A stretch of DNA of 8,127 nucleotides. It comes from an uncultured Rhodospirillaceae bacterium. GTDB lineage: Bacteria > Pseudomonadota > Alphaproteobacteria > Rhodospirillales > UBA2165. How positions within the stretch are numbered: the first letter of the stretch is position 1; the number at the start of each line of letters is the position of its first letter. Positions 1-6,761 of this stretch are shown here, one piece after another. Position numbers and translations under genes: made by a program. The notes beneath the pieces are model-generated. The model was not told the DNA's origin. It saw only the letters and a program-made list of their open reading frames with translations, and searched no databases. The stretch covers positions 1 to 8,127 of the forward strand of contig CAJXJM010000096.1 of the NCBI GenBank assembly GCA_913054205.1, read 5' to 3'.

Positions 1-636
1 CAAGGCGTCAGGATCAATCTCTCCATTTTTAATCATTTGAACAGTTAGCGCCGGATTAATAGCTGTCACTCTTTTTTCCAAAGCTTCTAGCGCCGCCTCC
101 TCGCTGAGATCACTTTTGGAGATCAAAGCAAGGTCGGCTTGGGCCAGTTGCGTTGCGACTTCATGATGAGACTCCAATTGGCTAAGTCCCTGCTGTCCAT
201 CGACGATGGCGACAACGTTCTTAAGGGCACATCGGTCGGCCAGAAGTTTCTCCGCCGAGAGCGTCTCGGCAATGGGATCTGGCTGAGCCAGCCCAGTGGT
301 TTCGATCAGTATGCGTGAAAACTTTGGAATTAGATCATTTTGCTGCTTGATGAAGAGATCGATTATGGTGTCAACCAAGTCGCCTCGAATGGAGCAACAG
401 ATGCAGCCATTTTCCAAAACCAAAGTATTTTCAATGGCTGGTTCAATCAGCAGATTATCGAGACCGATTTCGCCGAACTCATTTATGATGAGCGCCGTGT
501 CTTTCATGCCCGGCTGGTTGACCAGGTGATTAATAACCGTGGTCTTTCCGGCTCCTAGAAAGCCAGTAATTTCGATTTCAACATCATTTTTTCTCCCTGT
601 TTTACTTTTTTTGAAAATAGTATCAAATCTAAGCAT
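1..636 (-). CDS. CobW/COG0523-family P-loop GTPase (metal chaperone type), 3' part beyond the window
   Basis: The 212 visible codons, read leftward from ATG 636, encode a G3E-class GTPase. Visible motifs are a Walker A loop GFLGAGKTT, the family-defining metal motif in ENGCICCSIRGDL (CxCC), a switch/Walker B region LIETTGLAQPDPI, and SKSD at the place of the base-recognition NKxD motif. Known CobW/YjiA/ZNG-type proteins use GTP hydrolysis to deliver Zn, Co or another metal to a client protein in the cytoplasm; the metal and client here are unknown. The C-terminal CobW domain lies off the window. The start is doubtful. ATG 636 is the only standard in-frame start, but it has no clear Shine-Dalgarno and gives a Lys-rich leader of about 20 residues. 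A perfect AGGGAG (593-598) sits 5 nt before ATG 587, which is one base out of frame. One extra T near 580-581 would give MMFEIEITGFLGAGKTT, a typical family N-terminus. The gene is transcribed divergently from the ThDP/UbiD pair. Confidence 0.88.
   Translation of the reverse strand, partial: MLRFDTIFKKSKTGRKNDVEIEITGFLGAGKTTVINHLVNQPGMKDTALIINEFGEIGLDNLLIEPAIENTLVLENGCICCSIRGDLVDTIIDLFIKQQNDLIPKFSRILIETTGLAQPDPIAETLSAEKLLADRCALKNVVAIVDGQQGLSQLESHHEVATQLAQADLALISKSDLSEEAALEALEKRVTAINPALTVQMIKNGEIDPDAL
593..598 (-). promoter_or_regulatory. Shine-Dalgarno AGGGAG before the out-of-frame ATG of the CobW-like gene
   Basis: Read on the minus strand, AGGGAG is followed after 5 nt by ATG 587 and after 8 nt by ATG 584. 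Both ATGs share one frame, which hits a stop after 10 codons and is offset by one base from the GTPase frame. The same AGGGAG precedes the ThDP-enzyme gene in this window, so it is probably the true initiation site and the frame has been disturbed just after it. Confidence 0.55.
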
Positions 637-643
637 ATTTGAT
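622..643. repeat. Inverted repeat ATCAAAT-N8-ATTTGAT, possible operator
   Basis: Two perfect 7-nt arms (622-628 and 637-643) flank an 8-nt spacer. The site is upstream of the probable CobW-like translation start at 587 and covers the alternative start at 636. A third copy of ATTTGAT occurs at 721-727, on the other side of the divergent region. The size and symmetry fit a dimeric repressor site; the regulator is not identifiable and none is encoded in the window. The region is AT-rich, so chance cannot be excluded. Confidence 0.4.
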
Positions 644-657
644 CTGTTTGATGATTG

Positions 658-686
658 ATAGTGCGACGATAAGGTAATATCGTCAA
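658..686 (-). promoter_or_regulatory. Candidate sigma-70 promoter for the CobW-like gene
   Basis: On the minus strand a -35-like TTGACG (686-681) is followed by 17 nt and a weak -10-like CACTAT (663-658). Spacing is ideal and the -35 is good, but the -10 matches the consensus at only three of six bases. Transcription from here would give a leader ending at either possible start of the GTPase gene. It is overlapped by the GACGAT/ATCGTC palindrome, so repression is plausible. Confidence 0.33.
665..684. repeat. Inverted repeat GACGAT-N8-ATCGTC, candidate operator in the divergent promoter region
   Basis: Perfect 6-nt arms at 665-670 and 679-684 with an AT-rich 8-nt spacer make a 20-bp palindrome near the middle of the divergent intergenic region. 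It overlaps the -35 and spacer of the candidate leftward promoter. The form resembles sites for dimeric helix-turn-helix regulators. Which regulator binds, and whether it controls one or both directions, cannot be told from sequence. Confidence 0.45.
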
Positions 687-700
687 CCAGCAAAAAGTGT

Positions 701-722
701 AATCATCGCAAATCATCATAAT
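701..722 (+). promoter_or_regulatory. Tandem AATCATC repeats at 10-nt period running into a CATAAT -10-like box
   Basis: AATCATC occurs at 701-707 and 711-717, one helical turn apart, and in inverted form (GATGATT) at 650-656. The second copy abuts CATAAT (717-722), a five-of-six match to the -10 consensus about 40 nt before the TTG start of the ThDP-enzyme gene. No recognisable -35 lies at the right distance, so an activator bound to the tandem repeats is a reasonable guess. This is the best plus-strand promoter candidate I can find. Confidence 0.33.
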
Positions 723-748
723 TTGATACGCTAACGCGAGTATATATT

Positions 749-754
749 AGGGAG
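749..754 (+). promoter_or_regulatory. Shine-Dalgarno AGGGAG that fixes the TTG start at 764
   Basis: AGGGAG lies 9 nt before TTG 764. The next in-frame ATG, at 791, has no comparable site. This supports the non-ATG start for the ThDP-dependent enzyme. Confidence 0.65.
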
Positions 755-763
755 CACTGGAAC

Positions 764-2563
764 TTGGATAAAACAAGCGACTACGCATCAATGAAATACC
801 CGGAAACGCCGATCAATTTGCAGGCGAATAAATCGACTGCGGAATTTGGCTCGGATGTTATGGCGGATGTTATTTCAGATATGGGTTTCAAACATGTGTT
901 TGTCTTGCCGGGTTCAAGTTTCAGGGGTCTCCACGACTCATTGGTAAATCATCTCCGCAATCATGATCCTGAAATGATTATGTGTAATCATGAATCTATT
1001 GTCGTTGCGATGGCGCATGGCTACGCCAAAGCATCCGGTACAACGGGTCTTTGTGTGGTGCATGATTTAGTCGGATTGATGTGCGCCTCGGTCAGCGTGT
1101 TTGATGCCTGGGTAGACCGCGTGCCGTTACTGATTTTTGGCGGCAGCGGTCCGCAAGACCCGGCGCGTCGCCGCCCGATCGATTGGACTCACACGGCAAG
1201 CATGCAATGCGATTTGGTGGAACCTTTCTCTAAATGGACGGCGGAACCCATCACCTTGCAAGCCACCGTCGATACCATGTTGCGCGCCAATAAAATTGCG
1301 TCGTCCAAACCTCAAGGTCCCGCCTATGTTTCTCTCGATCTTGGTGTGCAGGAAGATCCTTTGCCTGAAAATATTGAGATCCCTAGTGCAGACCTTGATC
1401 GTTTTCAGCCACCCGCGCCTCTCGCGGCAAACGACGATGCCATTGAAGCCGCCGTTGATATGCTGCTCGCTGCCGAGAACCCTTTAATTGTCGGTGGCCG
1501 GTTTGGCCGGGACGTCGGTACCAGCGAGGTTCTTACCGAATTGGTCGAGCTCTCGGGCGCTGCTTACATCGAAGATCGGGCTGTCGTTTGTATGCCAAAC
1601 ATGCATCCACAAAACATCAACGGTGATCCAACTATACGTAAAGAATCTGATCTGGTAATTGCGATCGATTGCGTTGATACATCGACGGTTCTCGACGCCC
1701 ATAACAAAAATATCCGCGGACGCGAAGGCCAGAAAGTCATTGAAATGAGTTTGGAGCATTTAAATCCAAACTCCTGGTCAAATGCCGGTGGTCCGCAAGC
1801 TGCTGTTGATCTGCAAATTGACTGCGAACCCCTGCATGGTATGGGTCAGCTGATCGCGGCGTTGAAAACACGGCTGGAGGGTCAGGACGCTCAGCTCAAA
1901 AAAATTGCCGCGCGCAAAGAAACATTGGCCGAGGCCCATTCCAAACTTCGCCAAGCGCAAAAAGATAAATGGAAAGACAATTGGGACTCCATTCCGATCA
2001 GCACAGGCCGCCTGACCCATGAGCTCTATCAAGCGGTGAAAGACAAGCCCTGGATGCTGCCGGTGCGCAATCATCGGAGTTTCCCGGAGGCTCTTTGGGA
2101 GTTCACTGAATCAGGGCAATATCTTGGCGCTGATGGCGGCGGCGGGGTTGGTTATGGCCCGGGAGCCGCTGTAGGCGCAGCGCTTGCCTACAAGGAACAG
2201 GAAAAATTTCCTGTTGCCATCATGGGCGATGGTGATTTCCAGATGGGATCGGGTGCAATCTGGACAGCCGTTCATTACAAAATTCCGCTGTTGTTGGTGA
2301 TCAACAACAATAATTCCTGGGGCAATGATGAGTTTCACCAACGTAACATTGCCCGCAAGCGGGGCCGCCCAGTAGAAAATGCCTGGATCGGTCAACGCAT
2401 GGCAGAGCCGGCGACTGACTATGCGGCCATGGTACGAAGCTTTGGTGGCTGGGCCGAGGGCCCGGTTGAAGACCCTGCAGATTTAGCTGAAGTTTTCACC
2501 CGAGCCGTCAAAGAAGTTGAAGCTGGTAAAGTCGCCGTTGTTGATGTGCGGACGGCACTTTAG
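764..2563 (+). CDS. Thiamine-diphosphate-dependent enzyme, acetolactate synthase/benzoylformate decarboxylase-like
   Basis: This 599-residue protein has the standard three-domain layout: an N-terminal pyrimidine-binding domain (about 25-195), a central Rossmann-like domain (about 222-370), and a C-terminal pyrophosphate-binding domain (about 430-599). E77 in CNHESIVVAMAHGYAKASG fits the glutamate that activates the thiazolium cofactor. The metal/diphosphate motif starts at GDGD (488-491) and ends at the asparagines 514-517. The charged stretch 371-406 between the central and C-terminal domains is probably an extended helical linker. Family members decarboxylate 2-oxo acids or join the resulting aldehyde unit to an acceptor. 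I cannot tell which here, and I see no regulatory small subunit, so true biosynthetic acetolactate synthase is unlikely. TTG 764 is chosen for its AGGGAG; ATG 791 is the alternative. Only 2 nt separate its stop from the UbiD-family gene, implying one transcript and a shared pathway. Confidence 0.93.
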   Translation: MDKTSDYASMKYPETPINLQANKSTAEFGSDVMADVISDMGFKHVFVLPGSSFRGLHDSLVNHLRNHDPEMIMCNHESIVVAMAHGYAKASGTTGLCVVHDLVGLMCASVSVFDAWVDRVPLLIFGGSGPQDPARRRPIDWTHTASMQCDLVEPFSKWTAEPITLQATVDTMLRANKIASSKPQGPAYVSLDLGVQEDPLPENIEIPSADLDRFQPPAPLAANDDAIEAAVDMLLAAENPLIVGGRFGRDVGTSEVLTELVELSGAAYIEDRAVVCMPNMHPQNINGDPTIRKESDLVIAIDCVDTSTVLDAHNKNIRGREGQKVIEMSLEHLNPNSWSNAGGPQAAVDLQIDCEPLHGMGQLIAALKTRLEGQDAQLKKIAARKETLAEAHSKLRQAQKDKWKDNWDSIPISTGRLTHELYQAVKDKPWMLPVRNHRSFPEALWEFTESGQYLGADGGGGVGYGPGAAVGAALAYKEQEKFPVAIMGDGDFQMGSGAIWTAVHYKIPLLLVINNNNSWGNDEFHQRNIARKRGRPVENAWIGQRMAEPATDYAAMVRSFGGWAEGPVEDPADLAEVFTRAVKEVEAGKVAVVDVRTAL

Positions 2564-2565
2564 AA

Positions 2566-4203
2566 ATGGCAAATAAGCAGACCACCAATGAATACCATGA
2601 CATGCGCCAACACATTGAGGCGTTGCGCAAAGCCGGCCTGTTGATTGAGATCGACCGCGAGATTAATAAAGATACTGAAATGCATCCTTTGGTGCGTTGG
2701 CAATATCGAGGCGGTATTCCTGAAGAAGATCGCAAAGCCTGGCTTTTCACCAACGTCGTCGATAGCAAAGGGCGCAAATTTGACATGCCGGTGTTGGTTT
2801 GCGGCTTGGCCGGGACACCCGCGATTTACGAAGTCGGTATGGATTGTAAAATAGAAGAAGTGAACGCCAAATGGTCGGCAGCGATTGATGCGCCTTTGGC
2901 CCCGAACATCGTCGATAGCAAAGACGCTGGCTGTCATGAGATTGTCTATGAAGGCAAAGATTTGCTGAGCGGCAAGGGTCTGGATGATCTCCCTGTACCA
3001 ATCTCAACACCTGGTTGGGACAATGCGCCCTACACCTCATCATCTCATTATATAACCAAGGATCCCGACACCGGCGTCCAAAACATGGGCAATTACCGCG
3101 GCCAGATAAAAGCGCCTGATCGTTTTGGTATGAACACGTCGACCGAATTGCGGACGGGCGGCTATATCAATTGGCTGGCCTGGAAAGAAAAAGATGAGAA
3201 AATGCCCTGCGCCGTCGTCATAGGCTGCGCGCCGGTGGTGTCTTATGCCTCGGTTCAAAAGGTGCCTGAAGGCATTGATGAATTGGAAGTCGCCGGCGCG
3301 CTTGTCGGTCGTCCACTCGATTTGGTCAAATGCAAAACCGTCGATCTTTTGGTGCCGGCAGATGCCGAGGTGGTGATTGAAGGCTTTGTTGATACTGAAT
3401 ATTTAGAACCGGAAGCGCCGTTTGGCGAATCTCACGGCCATGTCAATCTCCAGGAATATAATGGCTACATGGACGTGACCGCGATCACCCGCAAAAAAGA
3501 GGCAATCATCTCCTCCTGGGTGAGCCAGGTGGCTCCTAGCGAATCCAGCGTTATTCGGCGCTTTGCCTATGAATCTCGAAACGCGTCTTATCTCAGAAAT
3601 ACGCTCGGCATCAAAAATGTCATCACCGTCAAAGCACACGAGCCGCTCACTTCGCTGCACCGTGTGCACGCCATCATTTTTGAGAAAGACACGCCGCGCA
3701 CAGAGATTTGGCGTGCCATGTATGGGCTCGCCTCATTCCGCCAATCAGAAGGCAAATGGATCATTGCGATTGATAAAGACATTGATGGTGAAAATGCAGA
3801 TGCCCTTTTCTGGGCAATGGCCTATCGCTGCAAACCGCAGCATGATGTTGAGATTATCAAACACCAAGATGGTGGTCATGGGCCACGAGATTTGGATGAT
3901 CCGGAAGATGCATCGGTTTTGATCGATGCGACGCTAAAAGGGTCTTTCCCGCCAATAGCACTGCCGAAACAGGAATTTATGGAGCGGGCGGCGGAGATTT
4001 GGGACGAATTGGGAATGCCGAAACTTAAACGAGAGGCCCCGTGGTTCGGCTATGATCTTGGAGAATGGACCGAAGAGTTCGAACATATGGCTGAGCTCGC
4101 TGTTAAAAGTGAATACTGGCAAACCGGAAAAGTCATTGCCCAACAACGACGCAAAGATGTCGCCATGAATACCGAAGTTCGCACTCTTAAGGATGATGAC
4201 TAA
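2566..4203 (+). CDS. UbiD-family prenylated-FMN-dependent decarboxylase
   Basis: This 545-residue protein aligns by eye with UbiD/Fdc1-type enzymes, which reversibly decarboxylate aromatic or alpha,beta-unsaturated acids using prenylated FMN, Mn2+ and K+. The N-terminal segment (RKAGLLIEIDREINKD, about 21-36) is typical. NMGNYRGQIK (173-182) provides the arginine (R178) matching the cofactor-site arginine. EAPFGE (283-288) supplies the two glutamates of the catalytic E-R-E network, with Ala replacing the usual Gly of EGPFGE. The length is slightly above the usual 490-510. There is no strong ribosome site; ATG follows the upstream stop as TAG-aa-ATG, so translational coupling is likely. The cofactor maker UbiX is not in the window. 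A role in ubiquinone synthesis is unlikely given the ThDP-enzyme partner; catabolism of a carboxylated aromatic or unsaturated acid is more probable, substrate unknown. No clear terminator follows. Confidence 0.93.
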   Translation: MANKQTTNEYHDMRQHIEALRKAGLLIEIDREINKDTEMHPLVRWQYRGGIPEEDRKAWLFTNVVDSKGRKFDMPVLVCGLAGTPAIYEVGMDCKIEEVNAKWSAAIDAPLAPNIVDSKDAGCHEIVYEGKDLLSGKGLDDLPVPISTPGWDNAPYTSSSHYITKDPDTGVQNMGNYRGQIKAPDRFGMNTSTELRTGGYINWLAWKEKDEKMPCAVVIGCAPVVSYASVQKVPEGIDELEVAGALVGRPLDLVKCKTVDLLVPADAEVVIEGFVDTEYLEPEAPFGESHGHVNLQEYNGYMDVTAITRKKEAIISSWVSQVAPSESSVIRRFAYESRNASYLRNTLGIKNVITVKAHEPLTSLHRVHAIIFEKDTPRTEIWRAMYGLASFRQSEGKWIIAIDKDIDGENADALFWAMAYRCKPQHDVEIIKHQDGGHGPRDLDDPEDASVLIDATLKGSFPPIALPKQEFMERAAEIWDELGMPKLKREAPWFGYDLGEWTEEFEHMAELAVKSEYWQTGKVIAQQRRKDVAMNTEVRTLKDDD

Positions 4204-4277
4204 CACTCATAAAATTACCGCAGGAATGCGAAGTTTGACGTTTTGTGCTACGCTAAAACCATTCATATAAATATTAT

Positions 4278-4283
4278 GGGAGG
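4278..4283 (+). promoter_or_regulatory. Shine-Dalgarno GGGAGG of the small exported-protein gene
   Basis: GGGAGG precedes ATG 4289 by 5 nt. This strong site shows that the broken gene downstream is a genuine gene. The 74 nt between the UbiD stop and this site hold a TTGACG (4235-4240) without a convincing -10 at the right distance. Confidence 0.65.
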
Positions 4284-4288
4284 CAAAC

Positions 4289-4610
4289 ATGAAACGGATA
4301 TTCCTTATCGGTGCGGCCGCTTTAATATTATCAGGACTTTCACTACCAGCCGCTGCATTCGAATGCCCAAAACATTTTAAAGCGACGCAGTCGGCGATTG
4401 ATGATGCGACTAAAGCCATGAGCGTTGTGAAAGATGGGGCCAAAAAAGGTCTCACACACGCTGATTGATGAGGCAAAAATGCTTTTGGCAGGGGCAAAAC
4501 ACAATCACGCAAAACCTGCGGCAGGAAAATATGATCATGCCCGATCAATCGCGAAAGCTGACTCGGCCTTGGCATTTGCAATAGCCGCTAAGATGTACGC
4601 AAACCGCTAA
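4289..4610 (+). pseudogene. Small exported protein, interrupted by a one-base frameshift
   Basis: From ATG 4289 the frame encodes a clear Sec signal peptide (1-23, ending PAAA before FECPKHF) and a Lys/Ala-rich helix, then stops at TGA 4466-4468 after 59 codons. The next frame continues without a break as SHTLIDEAKMLLAGAKHNH and on through KYDHARSIAKADSALAF to TAA 4608-4610. Removing one A from the six-A run at 4442-4447 joins them as AKKVSHTLIDEAK and restores a protein of about 106 residues. The product would be periplasmic, mainly alpha-helical, with one cysteine and several histidines (HNH, YDH). From memory it resembles a small conserved alphaproteobacterial family of unknown function; I could not check this. 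The good ribosome site and undecayed second half suggest a recent mutation or a homopolymer sequencing error. Its last bases overlap the end of the convergent gene. Confidence 0.75.
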
Positions 4611-5500
4611 TTGAACGGCATAAACTTTATTCGAAACAGTCCACCCTTGGGGTTTAGAATTCTCAGCTGGTCATTAATCCTTTGAGCATTGATTTCCGAA
4701 GATGGTGAAGCTTTATAGGCGTCCTTTCCGAGGCTGTTTCTAGCATTGAAATACTGCCTCATTTCCTGGCGTACAGAGTTTGAAAATTCGCCGGCATCAA
4801 GGGCCTTTTCGCCGTGCTCGGTAAGGCTGTATTCGGTAACCCCATAAACCGATACGATCCGTTCGGCAAACTGACCGCTGGGTCGCATGCGGTAGAATAT
4901 TCTTGCGAAAGTGAAGAGCGAGGATAGGTCAGGTAGGCCTGGAAGAGCTGCCTCCAGGGTTTCTGTGCGCGCCTGATTTAGGCAGGACGCCGATAGATTG
5001 TTTGTCTTTTTGGCGTCAAGAGCATGGTCGACGATGGATTTATTGCTGGGATGCGGATGATAGAGGACTAAATCTGAGGTTTCTTTAATCAGGGCAATGA
5101 CGTCTTTCTTGCGAATACCGGAAATTGTACTCGGCGGTTTACACCGGCCATTTCGATCGATTTTGATGCCGCCTCGAATTTTCTCCAAAATTCCAAGTTC
5201 TATCCAGCTACATTTTCCCGGAATATAGGCCCAGAATTCTTCAAAGGGCGATGCCAATTTTCGGATGTCATTGATGCCGTCAGCCTCGCATTTATTGACT
5301 CTTTTTTTGACCTTGTTTTCGGTGTTGGTTTGCAGCATCGATGCTTCGACTGTGGCCAAGAACTTGGGTATAAACTCCTCCGCTTTGAGAGGCAGGGCAC
5401 TTAATATCAATAAGGCAACTGCAATAAGGCCAGGCACGGATATCTCCCTATTAGCTGGTGAAAGCATAGATATTTTGACGAGACAATTATCAGAAATCAT
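4607..5500 (-). CDS. Secreted or periplasmic protein of unknown function
   Basis: I do not recognise this 297-residue protein. A hydrophobic stretch (22-38) ending in LKA at 38-40 before EEF looks like a signal peptide, so export is likely. The mature part has four cysteines (C71, C97, C120, C173), an even number that would allow two disulfides in the periplasm, and is otherwise mixed helical with no repeat or membrane segment. The start is uncertain: ATG 5500 has GAGG 7 nt upstream; GTG 5437 has a perfect AGGGAG 6 nt upstream and would begin directly at VPGLIAVALLILSALPLKA, but then lacks a basic n-region; ATG 5467 has no ribosome site. It is the last gene of the eutA-MFS operon, 27 nt after the transporter stop. 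Its TAG stop overlaps the TAA of the facing small gene. No link to the EutA function can be read from sequence. Confidence 0.72.
   Translation of the reverse strand: MISDNCLVKISMLSPANREISVPGLIAVALLILSALPLKAEEFIPKFLATVEASMLQTNTENKVKKRVNKCEADGINDIRKLASPFEEFWAYIPGKCSWIELGILEKIRGGIKIDRNGRCKPPSTISGIRKKDVIALIKETSDLVLYHPHPSNKSIVDHALDAKKTNNLSASCLNQARTETLEAALPGLPDLSSLFTFARIFYRMRPSGQFAERIVSVYGVTEYSLTEHGEKALDAGEFSNSVRQEMRQYFNARNSLGKDAYKASPSSEINAQRINDQLRILNPKGGLFRIKFMPFN
5444..5449 (-). promoter_or_regulatory. Shine-Dalgarno AGGGAG before an internal GTG start at 5437
   Basis: On the minus strand AGGGAG is followed after 6 nt by GTG 5437, in frame with the secreted-protein gene and exactly at the start of its hydrophobic signal core. 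It competes with ATG 5500 as the true start. Confidence 0.45.
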
Positions 5501-5527
5501 GCCATTGCCTCAATGAAATTAATATTT

Positions 5528-6742
5528 TTAGCGTTCGCCTAATTGCTGTTGGGCAAGAACAATCGCTGCGCCGCAAATTGTGAAAGCGGATAACAGCCAG
5601 AATATCAAAATCGTTGCGTCCTGATCGATAATCCAGCCAAAGGCCACAGGCGCAAGGCCGCTGCCCAAAGCGATGCCCGTTGAGACATAGCCAAAGATGC
5701 GGCCGGTCGCGCCTTTCGGTACCGCGGCACGTACCATCATATCGCGCGCGGGCCGTAAAATTCCTTGCAGGAGACCGACCGCCGCAAACAAACCGATCAC
5801 CATTATTTCAGGCAGTTTGAACAGAGCAAATAAGGCAAAAATCACTGCCGATCCTAAAAACGAAATAAGCGCGATAATGTGGTGTTCTTTGGCTTTGTCG
5901 GCAATCACGCCACCAATTAGAATGCCCGACGTGCTGGCAAAGAGATAGGCCGTCAAAGCGGTTCCTGCCGCAACCAGACTGATCTCATGAATGTTCACAT
6001 TTGCAACGACTGAAAACGAACTGACGCCATTGGTTGTGAGAGAAGCCAACATGAAAAACATAAATAACAAAATCATTCGTGGTGACATCATCAAAGCGAC
6101 TGTGGAAACTTTTTTGTCGGCTTCCGTGTCCGACGAGTTTTCCTCAGTCTCAGAATTTAATTTCTCGTCCTGTAAGATGCCACCTTGAGAATAAATAATC
6201 AGAGCGCAGACAACGCCAATGACGCCGGTGATCATGACCGCGCTTCGCCAATCGTAGAGCGCGACCAGAAAAATAATCGTCGCCGGTGCCAAAGCGCCGC
6301 CGAGATGGCCCGCGAAAGTATGGAGACTGAAGGCCTTTCCCATACGCTCCGCATTAATCGAGGAATTTAAGATCGCATAATCGGCGGGATGGAAAACCGA
6401 ATTACCGATACCTGCCACCACCGCCAATACATAAATCATCTCTAGGCTCGGCGCGAAGCCCATGGCTGCAACGGCGCAGCCTTCCAAAATAAGCCCGACG
6501 ACCAGCACCGACCGAGCGCCAATGCGATCAACCAAAATTCCGATCGGTATCTGAGTTATACCGGTTGATAGTGCGAACAATGTTATGACGATACCGAGCG
6601 CGGTATAACTTGCGCCAAATTCATCTCGCCATACCAGCAGCAAAGGAGGCAGGCTAAGCTGATAGAAATGGCTGAGGAAATGACCAGATCCAATCAGGCT
6701 TAGGACACGGGTATCATGTTTTACAGTTGTTGCGGATTCCAA
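5528..6742 (-). CDS. Major facilitator superfamily (MFS) transporter
   Basis: This 404-residue inner-membrane protein shows about twelve hydrophobic segments in two halves joined by a polar acidic loop (about 187-212, rich in E, D, S). Between segments 2 and 3 is the MFS motif A-like sequence GILVDRIGARSVL (68-80), with a weaker counterpart GGVIADKAKEHH (277-288) in the second half. HFLSHFYQLSLPPLL near the start and NSVFHPADYAIL (114-125) recall the fosmidomycin-resistance/Fsr-like branch of drug and metabolite transporters. Substrate and direction are not deducible. The start is TTG 6742: no ATG or GTG occurs before the first membrane segment, and AAGAGA lies 6 nt upstream as a weak ribosome site. 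The gene follows eutA by 19 nt, suggesting co-transcription and transport of a compound tied to EutA-related metabolism. Efflux of an unrelated toxic compound remains possible. Confidence 0.9.
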   Translation of the reverse strand: MESATTVKHDTRVLSLIGSGHFLSHFYQLSLPPLLLVWRDEFGASYTALGIVITLFALSTGITQIPIGILVDRIGARSVLVVGLILEGCAVAAMGFAPSLEMIYVLAVVAGIGNSVFHPADYAILNSSINAERMGKAFSLHTFAGHLGGALAPATIIFLVALYDWRSAVMITGVIGVVCALIIYSQGGILQDEKLNSETEENSSDTEADKKVSTVALMMSPRMILLFMFFMLASLTTNGVSSFSVVANVNIHEISLVAAGTALTAYLFASTSGILIGGVIADKAKEHHIIALISFLGSAVIFALFALFKLPEIMVIGLFAAVGLLQGILRPARDMMVRAAVPKGATGRIFGYVSTGIALGSGLAPVAFGWIIDQDATILIFWLLSAFTICGAAIVLAQQQLGER

Positions 6743-6761
6743 AGAAATTCTCTTTCGCTAA

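Noticed and set aside
296..558. Two plus-strand open frames inside the CobW-like gene
   Set aside because: They are antisense to a gene with clear Walker A and CxCC motifs and show no recognisable protein features.
723..748. TTGATA and TATATT as a promoter of the ThDP-enzyme gene
   Set aside because: The spacer is only 14 nt, and transcription starting after 748 would leave out the ribosome binding site.
4235..4271. TTGACG followed by TATAAA as a promoter for the small exported-protein gene
   Set aside because: The spacing between the boxes is 25 nt, too long for a sigma-70 promoter, and no better -10 lies at 16-18 nt.
4204..4277. A rho-independent terminator after the UbiD-family gene
   Set aside because: Only a weak GTTTT/AAAAC pairing (4240-4244 with 4255-4259) is present, with no GC-rich stem or T-run.
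4207..4581. A 124-codon minus-strand open frame over the small exported-protein gene
   Set aside because: The plus strand has a strong ribosome site, a signal peptide and a coherent second half after frame correction; the antisense frame shows none of these.
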